Shown here piece by piece: positions 53,923-63,115 of a stretch of DNA of 64,000 nucleotides; position 1 is the first letter of the stretch; the number at the start of each line of letters is the position of its first letter. A model generated the notes under the pieces. It saw only the letters and a program-made list of their open reading frames with translations, ran no database searches and was not told the DNA's origin. Both the position numbers and the translations under genes were made by a program. Source of the DNA: Pseudomonas sp. DNDY-54 (GTDB taxonomy: Bacteria > Pseudomonadota > Gammaproteobacteria > Pseudomonadales > Pseudomonadaceae); assembly GCF_019880365.1 (NCBI RefSeq), contig NZ_CP082271.1, positions 3,348,001 through 3,412,000 on the forward strand, read 5' to 3'.

Positions 53923-54495
53923 ATGCTCAGTAAAATCCGACGCCCCGCCATTCTGCTGCTGATCGCGCTGCTGTTGATCGCGATTGGCTACTGGAACATA
54001 CGGCCCGAGAGCTTTATGCAGGATGTGCCCGTGGCTCAGGGACAGGCATCGCCCATCGATTTCTACGTCATCAACTCCCGGACCGTTCAATACCAGGCGG
54101 ATGGCAAGCGCAACTACGAGCTGACTGCAGAGAAGGTCGAGCACATCAAAGCCAGCGACGTCAGCCTGCTGACCCGGCCCGATATACGTTCCTATCGGGG
54201 TACTGAGCTGCCTTGGCACGTGACCAGTGAGCGTGGCGAGGTCGGCCCCAAGGGGGACGAAGTCGAGCTGATCGACAACGTCAGGATCGAACGCACCGAT
54301 GCAAAGGGACGCCCAACGATCGTCACCACCAGCCGGATGACCGTTCTTCCCGAGAAGGATTATGCCGAGACCCGCCAACCCGTTAGAATCGTCGCCGCAA
54401 ACGGCGTAACCACCGCCACGGGTATGAAAGCGTATCTAGACGAAGGCAGGATGCTCCTGCTATCCAATGTAAGAGGCCAGCATGAGCTGCGTTAA
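53923..54495 (+). CDS. lptC: LPS export protein LptC
   Basis: LptC is a bitopic inner-membrane protein that passes LPS from LptB2FG to LptA. The 190 aa protein has an N-terminal membrane segment (about residues 8-25) and a beta-jellyroll periplasmic domain (SRTVQYQADGKRNYELTA, VTSERGEVGPKGDEVEL). It overlaps lptA by 14 bp. Confidence 0.95.
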   Translation: MLSKIRRPAILLLIALLLIAIGYWNIRPESFMQDVPVAQGQASPIDFYVINSRTVQYQADGKRNYELTAEKVEHIKASDVSLLTRPDIRSYRGTELPWHVTSERGEVGPKGDEVELIDNVRIERTDAKGRPTIVTTSRMTVLPEKDYAETRQPVRIVAANGVTTATGMKAYLDEGRMLLLSNVRGQHELR

Positions 54496-55030
54496 AACTC
54501 TCCCCCTTCTGATCGGTTTAAGTATTTTTCTGCTCGGTTCGTATGCCCATGCGCTTCCTGAAGACCGCAATCAACCGATCCGCGTCCAGGCCGATACGGC
54601 GGAGCTGGATGACCGCCAGGGTGTTGCGGTGTACCGCGGCGATGTGGTGATCACACAGGGGACGATGAAAATCACTGGCGACACCGTCACCATTACCCAG
54701 AACGAGAATGGCGATGTTGAGGTCTTCACCTCCATCGGCAAACCCGCCTACTACGAGCAGAAGCCGGCAGCGGACAAAGAAATCGTCAAGGCGTATGGCC
54801 TGACCATCCAGTATTTTGCCGCGAACGAGCGCATCGTCTTGATCGATCAGGCAAAAGTCGTCCAGGAAGGCAATACGTTTGAAGGCGAGAAAATCGTCTA
54901 TGACACCCAACGACAGATCGTCAACGCAGGCCGCGCTACCAATACCGACGTCACCACTCCCCGCCCCCGGGTCGACATGGTCATCCAGCCGCGCAAGAAA
55001 GATCAGCCGGCAACGGAGCAGACTGAGTAA
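54482..55030 (+). CDS. lptA: LPS transport periplasmic protein LptA
   Basis: LptA forms the periplasmic beta-jellyroll bridge for LPS. The 182 aa precursor has a signal peptide ending in AHA (about residue 24) and the OstA-like pattern (QADTAELDDRQGVAVYRGDVVITQG). The C-terminal tail is charged (PRKKDQPATEQTE). Its stop overlaps lptB as TAATG. Confidence 0.96.
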   Translation: MSCVKTLPLLIGLSIFLLGSYAHALPEDRNQPIRVQADTAELDDRQGVAVYRGDVVITQGTMKITGDTVTITQNENGDVEVFTSIGKPAYYEQKPAADKEIVKAYGLTIQYFAANERIVLIDQAKVVQEGNTFEGEKIVYDTQRQIVNAGRATNTDVTTPRPRVDMVIQPRKKDQPATEQTE

Positions 55031-55755
55031 TGCCGACCCTCAAAGCCCAGCATCTAGCCAAAAGCTACAAGAGTCGCCAGGTCGTACGTGATGTCAGCCT
55101 GTCCATCGATAGCGGACAGATTGTCGGCTTGCTTGGCCCGAACGGAGCGGGCAAGACCACGTGCTTCTACATGATTGTCGGCCTGGTCAAGGCTGATCAG
55201 GGTCGGGTACTGATCGACGACCAGGATGTCACGCATTTGCCCATGCACGGTCGCGCTCGGGCTGGAATTGGCTACCTGCCTCAGGAAGCCTCGATTTTCC
55301 GCAAGCTATCCGTGAGCGACAACATCATGGCGATCCTTGAAACACGCAAGGATCTTGATCGCAACGGGCGACAGCTGGCGCTGGAAGGCCTGCTGCAGGA
55401 ATTTCATATTCATCACATTCGCGACAGCCTGGGCATGAGCCTGTCTGGTGGTGAAAGGCGTCGTGTCGAGATTGCCCGCGCGTTGGCTACCGCACCCAAG
55501 TTCATTCTCCTGGATGAACCCTTCGCCGGTGTCGACCCGATCTCTGTTGGCGACATCAAGCAGATCATCCACCACCTCAAGGCCAAAGGAATCGGTGTGC
55601 TTATCACCGACCACAACGTCCGCGAGACGCTGGACATCTGCGAAACCGCTTACATCGTCAACGATGGTCAACTGATTGCCGAAGGTGATGCAGAGACGAT
55701 CCTGGCCAATCAACTGGTCAAAGAAGTTTACCTCGGACACGAATTCAGACTCTGA
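55030..55755 (+). CDS. lptB: LPS export ABC transporter ATPase LptB
   Basis: LptB is the ATPase of the LPS extractor. The 241 aa protein has Walker A GPNGAGKTT at about residues 37-45, a Q-loop, the signature LSGGERRR, Walker B ILLDEPFAGVDP and the switch histidine region TDHNVRETLDI. It ends the kds-lpt run and lies 148 bp before rpoN. Confidence 0.98.
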   Translation: MPTLKAQHLAKSYKSRQVVRDVSLSIDSGQIVGLLGPNGAGKTTCFYMIVGLVKADQGRVLIDDQDVTHLPMHGRARAGIGYLPQEASIFRKLSVSDNIMAILETRKDLDRNGRQLALEGLLQEFHIHHIRDSLGMSLSGGERRRVEIARALATAPKFILLDEPFAGVDPISVGDIKQIIHHLKAKGIGVLITDHNVRETLDICETAYIVNDGQLIAEGDAETILANQLVKEVYLGHEFRL

Positions 55756-55815
55756 TCCTGCTTTTTTCCACCGAGACGGTCGTCTAGGGCTAGGCAAAGG
55801 CTTCTCAAGCAGGCA

Positions 55816-55848
55816 TATAATTTGCTTACGTTGGCGCCAGCTGCGCCA
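55816..55848 (+). promoter_or_regulatory. Candidate rpoN promoter and leader hairpin
   Basis: TATAAT at 55816-55821 is a good -10 with a poor -35. Just after it TGGCGC and GCGCCA (55832-55848) form a 6-bp stem with a 5-nt loop in the presumed leader. Confidence 0.4.
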
Positions 55849-55903
55849 GCGAAATCGGAACAGGCGCGGTTGCGCCGGCAAATAAGGTTCGAAGTCCTCT
55901 GCC

Positions 55904-57412
55904 ATGAAACCATCGCTAGTCCTGAAGATGGGCCAGCAGCTGACGATGACTCCGCAGCTGCAACAAGCCATACGATTACTCCAGCTCTCCACCCTCGATC
56001 TTCAGCAGGAGATTCAGGAAGCGCTGGACTCCAACCCGATGCTCGAACGCGAAGAGGATGGAGACGACTTCGACAACTCCGATCCAATGGCGGAGTCCGT
56101 CGAAAAAAAATCAGAGAGCACCTCCACCGAGACGGCCGAACCAGACGCTCACTATGAGGAGCCCATCAATACGGTGGAGAACCTCGAGGAAGGCGACTGG
56201 GGGGACCGCATCCCCGAAGAGTTGCCCGTAGATACCGCCTGGGAAGATATCTACCAGACGAGCGCCAGCAGCCTGCCCAGCAGTGACGACGACGAATGGG
56301 ATTTCACCAGCCGGACCTCAACGGGCGAAAGCTTGCAAAGCCATTTGCTCTGGCAGCTCAACCTCGCCCCCATGAGCGACACCGATCGTCTCATCGCCGC
56401 CACCCTGATCGACTGCATCAACCCTCAGGGCTATCTCGACGAAACCCTTGAAGAGGTGCTTGAGTCATTCGATCCAGAACTGGGAATCGAGCTCGATGAG
56501 GTGGAGGTTGTACTGCGCCGCATCCAACAGTTTGAACCGGCCGGTATCGGGGCGCGGGATTTGCGAGAGTGCTTGTTACTGCAGCTTCGCCAGCTTCCCG
56601 AGCGAACTCCCTGGCTAAGCGAGGCACTCCGGCTGGTGAGTGATCACCTGGAGATTCTCGGCGGTCGCGACTACAGCCTGTTGATGCGCCGCCTAAAGCT
56701 CAAAGAAGACGAGCTGCGCCAGATCATCGATCTGATCCAGACATTGAATCCGCGACCCGGCTCGCAAATCGAAGCGGGTGAGCCGGAATACGTTGTACCC
56801 GATGTGATCGTTCGCAAGCACAACGGCCGCTGGCTGGTTGAGCTGAATCAGGATGCCATGCCCCGCCTGCGTGTCAATGCGCAGTACGCCGGTTTCGTCA
56901 AACGCGCCGATGCCAGCGCTGACAACACCTTCATGCGCAACCAGCTGCAAGAGGCACGCTGGTTTATCAAGAGCCTGCTAAGCCGCAACGAGACGCTGAT
57001 GAAGGTTGCCACGCAGATCGTCGAACACCAGCGCGGCTTCTTCGAGCATGGGGATGAAGCCATGAAACCGCTGGTGCTACACGATATCGCGGAGGCAGTA
57101 GGGATGCATGAGTCGACGATCTCGCGGGTCACAACGCAGAAATTCATGCATACCCCGCGCGGCATCTACGAGCTGAAATATTTCTTCTCAAGCCATGTCA
57201 GCACAGCCGAAGGCGGTGAATGCTCGTCCACAGCGATACGGGCAATCATCAAGAAGCTGGTCGCCGCGGAAAACCCTAAAAAGCCATTGAGCGACAGCAA
57301 GATCGCTGGTCTACTGGAGGCACAAGGTATCAATGTTGCACGCCGCACCGTCGCCAAATACCGCGAATCACTCGGTATTGCACCATCCAGCGAGCGCAAG
57401 CGGTTGATGTAG
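55904..57412 (+). CDS. rpoN: RNA polymerase sigma-54 factor RpoN
   Basis: RpoN directs polymerase to -24/-12 promoters that need enhancer-binding activators. The 502 aa protein has the glutamine-rich N-terminal activator region (MTPQLQQAIRLLQLS), an acidic region II, the core-binding domain, a helix-turn-helix and the RpoN box ARRTVAKYRE near the C-terminus that reads the -24 element. It likely drives the pilin gene at 34228. Confidence 0.98.
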   Translation: MKPSLVLKMGQQLTMTPQLQQAIRLLQLSTLDLQQEIQEALDSNPMLEREEDGDDFDNSDPMAESVEKKSESTSTETAEPDAHYEEPINTVENLEEGDWGDRIPEELPVDTAWEDIYQTSASSLPSSDDDEWDFTSRTSTGESLQSHLLWQLNLAPMSDTDRLIAATLIDCINPQGYLDETLEEVLESFDPELGIELDEVEVVLRRIQQFEPAGIGARDLRECLLLQLRQLPERTPWLSEALRLVSDHLEILGGRDYSLLMRRLKLKEDELRQIIDLIQTLNPRPGSQIEAGEPEYVVPDVIVRKHNGRWLVELNQDAMPRLRVNAQYAGFVKRADASADNTFMRNQLQEARWFIKSLLSRNETLMKVATQIVEHQRGFFEHGDEAMKPLVLHDIAEAVGMHESTISRVTTQKFMHTPRGIYELKYFFSSHVSTAEGGECSSTAIRAIIKKLVAAENPKKPLSDSKIAGLLEAQGINVARRTVAKYRESLGIAPSSERKRLM

Positions 57413-57444
57413 ATGCCCAGGCGACTTGTTCGATTTCTTTCGGT

Positions 57445-57464
57445 GGCGGGCGTTTTAGCCCGCC
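57445..57464 (+). terminator. Hairpin between rpoN and hpf
   Basis: GGCGGGC and GCCCGCC form a 7-bp GC stem with a 6-nt loop. No T-run follows, so it may be an attenuator or processing site rather than a full terminator. Confidence 0.45.
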
Positions 57465-57495
57465 GAATCGCAAGTGGCAGAAAAGGAGATGCAGT

Positions 57496-57804
57496 ATGCA
57501 AATCAACATCACTGGCCTTCACTTAGAAATCACAGAAGCCATGCGTGACTACGTTGAGGAGAAGTTCGACCGACTGGAGCGACATTTCGACCGCATCATT
57601 GCCGTCCAAGTGATCCTTCAGGTCGAAAAGCTCAAGCAGAAAGCCGAAGCCACACTGCATGTAGCCGGACGCGAAGTCATTGCCAACGCCGAACACAGCG
57701 ATATGTACGCGGCCATAGATTTGCTTGCCGACAAACTTGACCGGCAACTTATCAAGCACAAAGAAAAACAGCTCGACCATAACCAGGGCTTACTTGCTCG
57801 CTGA
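57496..57804 (+). CDS. hpf: Ribosome hibernation promoting factor, short form
   Basis: Hpf binds the 30S subunit and helps form inactive 100S ribosome dimers in stationary phase. The 102 aa length is the short form without the dimerising C-terminal domain. ITGLHLEITEAMRDYVEEKFDRL is the family start. An AAAAGGAGA ribosome site is present. It lies between rpoN and ptsN as usual. Confidence 0.96.
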   Translation: MQINITGLHLEITEAMRDYVEEKFDRLERHFDRIIAVQVILQVEKLKQKAEATLHVAGREVIANAEHSDMYAAIDLLADKLDRQLIKHKEKQLDHNQGLLAR

Positions 57805-57810
57805 CCCATC

Positions 57811-58275
57811 ATGATCCGAATCGAAAACATTCTGACCCCCGGACGTTCCTTGGTGAACGTCCCGGGTGGTAGCAAGAAACGCGTCCTGGAACAGATCGCT
57901 AAGGTGCTCGGCCAGGATCTCCCCGATCTGGACTCGCAGACTATCTTCGAGAGTTTCATTGCCCGCGAGAAGCTTGGCTCAACCGGCTTCGGCAATGGCA
58001 TTGCCATTCCTCATTGCCGTATGCCTGGCTGTGTATCGCCCCTCAGTGCCGTACTGCGGCTCGACACGCCAGTAGACTTTGATGCCATCGACGGCGCTCC
58101 CGTCGATCTGCTGTTTGTGTTACTCGTGCCCGAAGCGGCCACCGACGAGCACCTCGAACTGCTTCGTCAGATTGCTAGCATGCTGGACCGCGAAGAGGTG
58201 CGTGAACGCCTGCGGCAGGCCACGTCGGGGCAGGATCTGTATCAAGCCATTGTCGATATTCAAAGCGGTCGCTAG
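57811..58275 (+). CDS. ptsN: PTS IIA-like nitrogen regulatory protein PtsN
   Basis: PtsN (EIIA-Ntr) receives phosphate from NPr (PtsO) and regulates by protein contact. The 154 aa protein has the PTS EIIA type-2 fold with the phosphorylated histidine in GNGIAIPHCR near residue 68. It shows the ERF-like SFIAREKLGSTGFG. Confidence 0.96.
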   Translation: MIRIENILTPGRSLVNVPGGSKKRVLEQIAKVLGQDLPDLDSQTIFESFIAREKLGSTGFGNGIAIPHCRMPGCVSPLSAVLRLDTPVDFDAIDGAPVDLLFVLLVPEAATDEHLELLRQIASMLDREEVRERLRQATSGQDLYQAIVDIQSGR

Positions 58276-58395
58276 CAGAGCGGTGTTTTGCCGCCCACGC
58301 TGAGTGAGGAAGAGACACGTGCCCCAAACCTGCCAACGCTCATCTCTCCCAAGCAGCCTCAAGCGAGGCATCTTGGCCTTCGTGCCACCCACTGC

Positions 58396-59253
58396 ATGCG
58401 CCTGATCATCGTCAGCGGTCGCTCCGGGTCCGGCAAAAGCACCGCGCTCAACGTACTTGAAGACAATGGCTTCTATTGCATTGACAATTTGCCCGCCGGC
58501 CTTCTGCCGGAACTGGCGGAGCGAGCGCTGCTGCACACGGAGTTGCTGCAGCCACAAGTGGCGGTATCCATCGACGCACGCAATTTACCCAGCCAACTGA
58601 AACGATTTCCCGAGCTGCTCGAAGATGTGCGCGCCCGATATATCCAGTGCGACGTGCTGTACCTGGATGCTGCAGACGAGACGTTACTCAAGCGCTTCTC
58701 GGAGACGCGTCGGCGGCACCCGCTGACCAATCAGAATCGCTCACTGGCAGAGGCGATCCATGACGAGGAGCTGCTGTTAGCGCCCATCATCGATCACGCT
58801 GATCTAAAAATTGATACCACGCACCTCAACCTCTATCAGCTACGTGACACGCTGAAGCTGCGCCTGCTGAACAAGCCCGAGCCAGGCACAGCGTTTCTCT
58901 TCGAGTCCTTTGGATTCAAGCGCGGCATGCCGGTGGATGCGGATCTGGTCTTTGATGTGCGTTGCCTGCCCAACCCGTACTGGAAAGCCGATCTACGGGA
59001 TTTTTCTGGCCTGGACCAACCCGTCATCGACTACCTCTCGACGCAGGCAGACGTAGACGAGATGTTCCACGATATCCATGCCTATCTGAGTAAATGGCTT
59101 CCGCGGTTCGCTGCAAGCAATCGTGCGTATGTCACGGTTGCCATTGGCTGCACCGGCGGCCACCACCGCTCGGTCTATCTGGCTGAGCGGCTGGGTGAGG
59201 CGCTGCGCGACCCCTTGAAGAACGTCCAGGTCCGCCACCGCGACCTGACTTAG
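58396..59253 (+). CDS. rapZ: RNase adapter protein RapZ
   Basis: RapZ is a P-loop protein; in E. coli it delivers small RNAs to RNase E to control amino-sugar synthesis. The 285 aa product has Walker A GRSGSGKS at residues 8-15 and the C-terminal GCTGGHHRSVYLAERL. ATG 58396 is chosen because it gives the family start MRLIIVSGRSGSG; the open frame is 36 codons longer. It follows ptsN. Confidence 0.96.
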   Translation: MRLIIVSGRSGSGKSTALNVLEDNGFYCIDNLPAGLLPELAERALLHTELLQPQVAVSIDARNLPSQLKRFPELLEDVRARYIQCDVLYLDAADETLLKRFSETRRRHPLTNQNRSLAEAIHDEELLLAPIIDHADLKIDTTHLNLYQLRDTLKLRLLNKPEPGTAFLFESFGFKRGMPVDADLVFDVRCLPNPYWKADLRDFSGLDQPVIDYLSTQADVDEMFHDIHAYLSKWLPRFAASNRAYVTVAIGCTGGHHRSVYLAERLGEALRDPLKNVQVRHRDLT

Positions 59254-59261
59254 GAATTCAC

Positions 59262-59534
59262 ATGCCTGCGTGCGAGATCACCATCATCAATAAGCTTGGG
59301 CTACATGCCCGAGCGGCAGCGAAGTTCGTCGGCGTCGCCAATCAATACCCTTGCGACGTCCGCGTGGGTCGCTGCGCTGAATCGCTCATCGATGGCAAGA
59401 GCATCATGGCTGTGATGATGCTCGCCGCCAGCAAAGGCACCACCTTGCACCTGCATACCCAAGGCGAGCAGGAACAAGAGGCGCTACAAGCGTTGATCGC
59501 GCTTATCGAGGATTATTTCGAGGAGGGCGAATAG
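59262..59534 (+). CDS. ptsO: Nitrogen PTS phosphocarrier NPr
   Basis: NPr is an HPr-like carrier that passes phosphate from PtsP to PtsN. The 90 aa protein has the histidine site KLGLHARAAAKF (His about 16) and the serine region DGKSIMAVMMLAA. It is the last gene of the rpoN run and begins 8 bp after rapZ. Confidence 0.96.
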   Translation: MPACEITIINKLGLHARAAAKFVGVANQYPCDVRVGRCAESLIDGKSIMAVMMLAASKGTTLHLHTQGEQEQEALQALIALIEDYFEEGE

Positions 59535-59614
59535 TGGCCGGCAAGCGAATCATCGCCGTGCCTTCACCTCACTCGGCCGCTTCTACATTTTGATTACGGC
59601 CAGCCTGCACCTCG

Positions 59615-60961
59615 TTACTGCCCCGCCACTTTCATCCGTTCGATAAGCACCGATCCGGTGTGAATGCTGCTACGCGTTTCGACATCGCAGCCCACCGCAA
59701 CGATCTGACGGAACATGTCCCGCAGGTTGCCCGCGATGGTGACCTCCTGAACCGGGAACTGAATCTCACCGTTCTCTACCCAGAAACCACCAGCGCCACG
59801 GGAATAGTCACCGGTGACAAGGTTCAAGCCCTGCCCCATCAGTTCAGTGACCAACAATCCCCGCCCCATGCGACGAACCAGGGCCGCCTGATCTTCATCA
59901 CCGTGGGTCACGAAGAGATTGTGCACGCCGCCGGCATTCGCGGTACTGGGCATTCCCAACTTGCGTCCGGAATAGGTTCCCAGTACATAGGAGAGCAGCC
60001 TGCCATTCTCGACGAACGGCTTGGCATAGGTTGCGAGTCCGTCGCCATCGTATGCGGAGCTTGCCAACCCACGTGGTAGACGCGGGCGCTCATCGAGGCT
60101 CAACCACTCGGGAAACAGCGTTTCTCCCAGCGCGCCTTCCAGGAAAGACGACTGGCGATAGAGATTGCCGCCAGAGATTGCAGCGAGGAAATGGCCGAAC
60201 AGCCCCGTCGCCAGCTCCGACGAAAACAACACGGGCACGTCGCAGGTCGATACGGGCCGGGCGCCCAAGCGGCGAACGGCACGCTCAGCGGCACGCCTGC
60301 CAATTGACTCGGCAGAGGCCAGATCACTGGCGACACGGGAAACATCGTAGTGGTAATCCCGCTGCATCTGGCCATCCGCCTCGGCGATCATCACGCTGCT
60401 CAGGCTATGCCGGGTGCTGCAATACGCGCCAATGAAGCCATTGCTATTGCCGTAACCGCGGCTTCCTTGGTGAGTGCTCAAGCTGGTGCCGTCGGCGTTG
60501 AGAATGCGGCTGTCAGTGGCGAAGGCCGCCGCCTCGCAGCTGAGCGCCAGCTCAATGGCTTCATCCGGCGAAATGCCCCAGGGATGATAGAGATCCAGAT
60601 CCGGAACATCGGTCGCCATCAAGGCAGGATCGGCGAGCCCGGCGAACTCGTCTTCAGACGCATGCTTGGCAATCGCAAGCGCGGCCGCCACGGTTTCACG
60701 AATTGCTTCGTCGCCACTGCCGGTTGTGCTCGCCGAGCCCTTGCGCTGACCGACGTACAACGTAATACCGAAGCCCTGATCACGATTGAACTCAACGGTC
60801 TCTACTTCCCGCTGCCGGACCGTCGTCGACAGGCCCTGCTCCATCGAGACGGACACCTCACAGGCGCTAGCACCCTGCCGGCTGGCCTCTTCGATGATCC
60901 GCGACACTTTTTCGCGCAGTCCGGGCAACGCGTGCGGGCCAATCCCCTCTACTTCACTCAT
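59615..60961 (-). CDS. pmbA: Metalloprotease subunit PmbA (TldE)
   Basis: PmbA (TldE) pairs with TldD in a protease that trims peptides such as microcin precursors and CcdA. The 448 aa protein has the family segments FNRDQGFGITLYVGQRKGS and YSRGAGGFWVENGEIQFPVQEVTIAG. It lacks the HExxxH zinc site, which is in TldD. ATG 60961 has GGAG upstream; the frame is nine codons longer. Confidence 0.95.
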   Translation of the reverse strand: MSEVEGIGPHALPGLREKVSRIIEEASRQGASACEVSVSMEQGLSTTVRQREVETVEFNRDQGFGITLYVGQRKGSASTTGSGDEAIRETVAAALAIAKHASEDEFAGLADPALMATDVPDLDLYHPWGISPDEAIELALSCEAAAFATDSRILNADGTSLSTHQGSRGYGNSNGFIGAYCSTRHSLSSVMIAEADGQMQRDYHYDVSRVASDLASAESIGRRAAERAVRRLGARPVSTCDVPVLFSSELATGLFGHFLAAISGGNLYRQSSFLEGALGETLFPEWLSLDERPRLPRGLASSAYDGDGLATYAKPFVENGRLLSYVLGTYSGRKLGMPSTANAGGVHNLFVTHGDEDQAALVRRMGRGLLVTELMGQGLNLVTGDYSRGAGGFWVENGEIQFPVQEVTIAGNLRDMFRQIVAVGCDVETRSSIHTGSVLIERMKVAGQ

Positions 60962-61068
60962 AAACACTCCAACAACTGATTCCATCAAGTCGCAAGCCCT
61001 CGGTGCTCGGCTGAGCTCCGCAGCGAGGCTGCTGTTATCATGGCGGCATTTCCTACTGGACTAGCCCC

Positions 61069-61590
61069 ATGTCTGACATTTCCGATCTCGACGGCTTCGA
61101 GGAAAAGAGCAAAACCCAGGTCAAACGTGAGCTGCACGCCCTCCAAGACCTAGGTGAGCGCCTCACGACGCTCAAGCCCGACGTACTAGACCGTCTACCG
61201 TTGACTGACGCATTGCGCAAGGCCCTCGCCGATGCGCCGAAACACACTGCTCATATCGCCCGCAAGCGTCACGTGCAATACATCGGCAAGCTGATGCGTG
61301 ATCAGGACGTCGACGCCATCCTGGCGCTCGTTGATCAACTCGATGCGTCCACACGTCAGTACAACGAACGCTTCCATGCGCTGGAGCGCTGGCGCGACCG
61401 GTTGATCGGCGGCAACGACGAAACGCTGGAAGCGTTCGTGACCGAATACCCGGAAACCGACCGCCAGCATCTGCGCGGGCTCATCCGTCATGCCCAGCAT
61501 GAAGCAGCGCGTAACAAGCCGCCCGCCGCGAGTCGCAAGATATTCAAGTACATCCGCGACCTGGACGAAACCCAGCGCGGCCTGCGCTGA
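61069..61590 (+). CDS. darP: Ribosome biogenesis factor DarP (YjgA)
   Basis: DarP acts late in 50S subunit assembly. The 173 aa protein has the family core KTQVKRELHALQDLGERL and ARKRHVQYIGKLMRDQD, and is highly charged. It is encoded on the strand opposite to the flanking pmbA and tldD genes, an arrangement that is normal in pseudomonads. Confidence 0.94.
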   Translation: MSDISDLDGFEEKSKTQVKRELHALQDLGERLTTLKPDVLDRLPLTDALRKALADAPKHTAHIARKRHVQYIGKLMRDQDVDAILALVDQLDASTRQYNERFHALERWRDRLIGGNDETLEAFVTEYPETDRQHLRGLIRHAQHEAARNKPPAASRKIFKYIRDLDETQRGLR

Positions 61591-61670
61591 CCAGGCGCTG
61601 CGAGCCGTGAGCCCAGCGACCGGCAATAGCGCGACGGCTTCCCGCTCCGCCTGACGGCTAGCAACACCCG

Positions 61671-63113
61671 TCAGGCCCCTGTCCCGCCAACCGTGATGCC
61701 GTCTATCTTCAAGGTTGGCTGACCCACGCCAACCGGTACTGACTGACCATCTTTGCCGCATGTGCCGACGCCGCTGTCCAAAGCCAGATCGGTGCCGACC
61801 ATCGAAACCTTGTTCATGACCTCCGGTCCGTTGCCGATCAATGTCGCGCCTTTTACCGGCGCCGTGATCTTGCCGTCTACGATCAGATAGGCCTCGCTGG
61901 TCGAAAAAACGAATTTGCCGCTGGTGATGTCTACCTGGCCGCCGCCGAGGCTCGCGCAGTAAATCCCCTTCTTAACCGAGCGAATGATTTCCTCCGGGTC
62001 GCTCTCGCCTGCCAGCATGTAGGTGTTGGTCATACGCGGCATCGGAAGGTGAGCGTAAGACTCACGCCGGCCGTTGCCGGTAGGCGAAACGCCCATCAAG
62101 CGCGCATTCAGCTTGTCCTGAATATAGCCTTTGAGGATTCCGTTCTCGATCAGCGTGGTGCATTGGGTCGGCGTGCCTTCGTCATCCACACTCAAAGAGC
62201 CACGACGATTCGCCAACGTGCCGTCATCCACAATGGTGCACAGTTTGGAAGCGACCTGCTGGCCAACCCGCCCGCTGTAGGCCGAACTGCCCTTGCGATT
62301 GAAGTCGCCTTCCAACCCATGTCCCACGGCTTCGTGCAGCAACACGCCCGACCAGCCCGGCCCGAGGACGACCGGCAAGGTACCAGCCGGCGCCGCAACC
62401 GCATCCAGATTGACCAGGGCCTGGCGCAGCGCCTCACGGGCATAACCCATCGCCCGGTCTTCGCTGAGAAAATATTCATATCCCGTACGGCCACCACCGC
62501 CCTGCCCGCCGCGCTCACGTCGGCCGTTCTGCTCGACGATGACACTGACGTTGAAGCGAACCAGTGGACGTATGTCAGCCGCCATGCCGCCGTCCAGGCC
62601 GGCCACCAGAATGTGTTCCCACACCCCGGCCAAGCTTACGGTGACCTGTTTGATACGCGGATCCAGCGCCCGAGTGGCCACGTCGATACGCTTGAGCAGT
62701 TCAACCTTCTCCGCCCGGCCGAGCCCATCAAGCGGGTTGTCACGGCTATACAGAGGGGTAAAGGCGGCTTTCGATAACACCTGAACCCGGCCCTGTTGAC
62801 CGCCGCGGGCAATCGAACGGGCCGCTTCGGCGGCCTGGCGCAGCGCGTCGGCGGTGATCGCATTGCTGTAGGCAAAGCCGGTCTTTTCGCCAGACAGGGC
62901 GCGGACCCCCACGCCTTGCTCCAGGTGGAAACCGCCTTCCTTGACGATGCCATCCTCTAATACCCAGGATTCGGTCACCTGATCCTGAAAATACAGATCT
63001 GCCGCGTCGATACCGGGGCCGGCCAACTCGCCGAGCAGGCCCGGCAAGTCGTCTAGGCCCAACCCGCCCGGTGTCAGCAGGCGCTCGGTAACAGGTAACA
63101 ACAGTTCACTCAT
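61671..63113 (-). CDS. tldD: Metalloprotease TldD
   Basis: TldD is the zinc-bearing subunit of the TldD/TldE protease. The 480 aa protein has the zinc motif HEAVGHGLEGD near residue 262 and a C-terminal cysteine GTCGKDGQSVPVGVGQPTLK. It lies 2 bp after the upstream hydrolase and is likely cotranscribed with it. Confidence 0.97.
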   Translation of the reverse strand: MSELLLPVTERLLTPGGLGLDDLPGLLGELAGPGIDAADLYFQDQVTESWVLEDGIVKEGGFHLEQGVGVRALSGEKTGFAYSNAITADALRQAAEAARSIARGGQQGRVQVLSKAAFTPLYSRDNPLDGLGRAEKVELLKRIDVATRALDPRIKQVTVSLAGVWEHILVAGLDGGMAADIRPLVRFNVSVIVEQNGRRERGGQGGGGRTGYEYFLSEDRAMGYAREALRQALVNLDAVAAPAGTLPVVLGPGWSGVLLHEAVGHGLEGDFNRKGSSAYSGRVGQQVASKLCTIVDDGTLANRRGSLSVDDEGTPTQCTTLIENGILKGYIQDKLNARLMGVSPTGNGRRESYAHLPMPRMTNTYMLAGESDPEEIIRSVKKGIYCASLGGGQVDITSGKFVFSTSEAYLIVDGKITAPVKGATLIGNGPEVMNKVSMVGTDLALDSGVGTCGKDGQSVPVGVGQPTLKIDGITVGGTGA

Positions 63114-63115
63114 AT

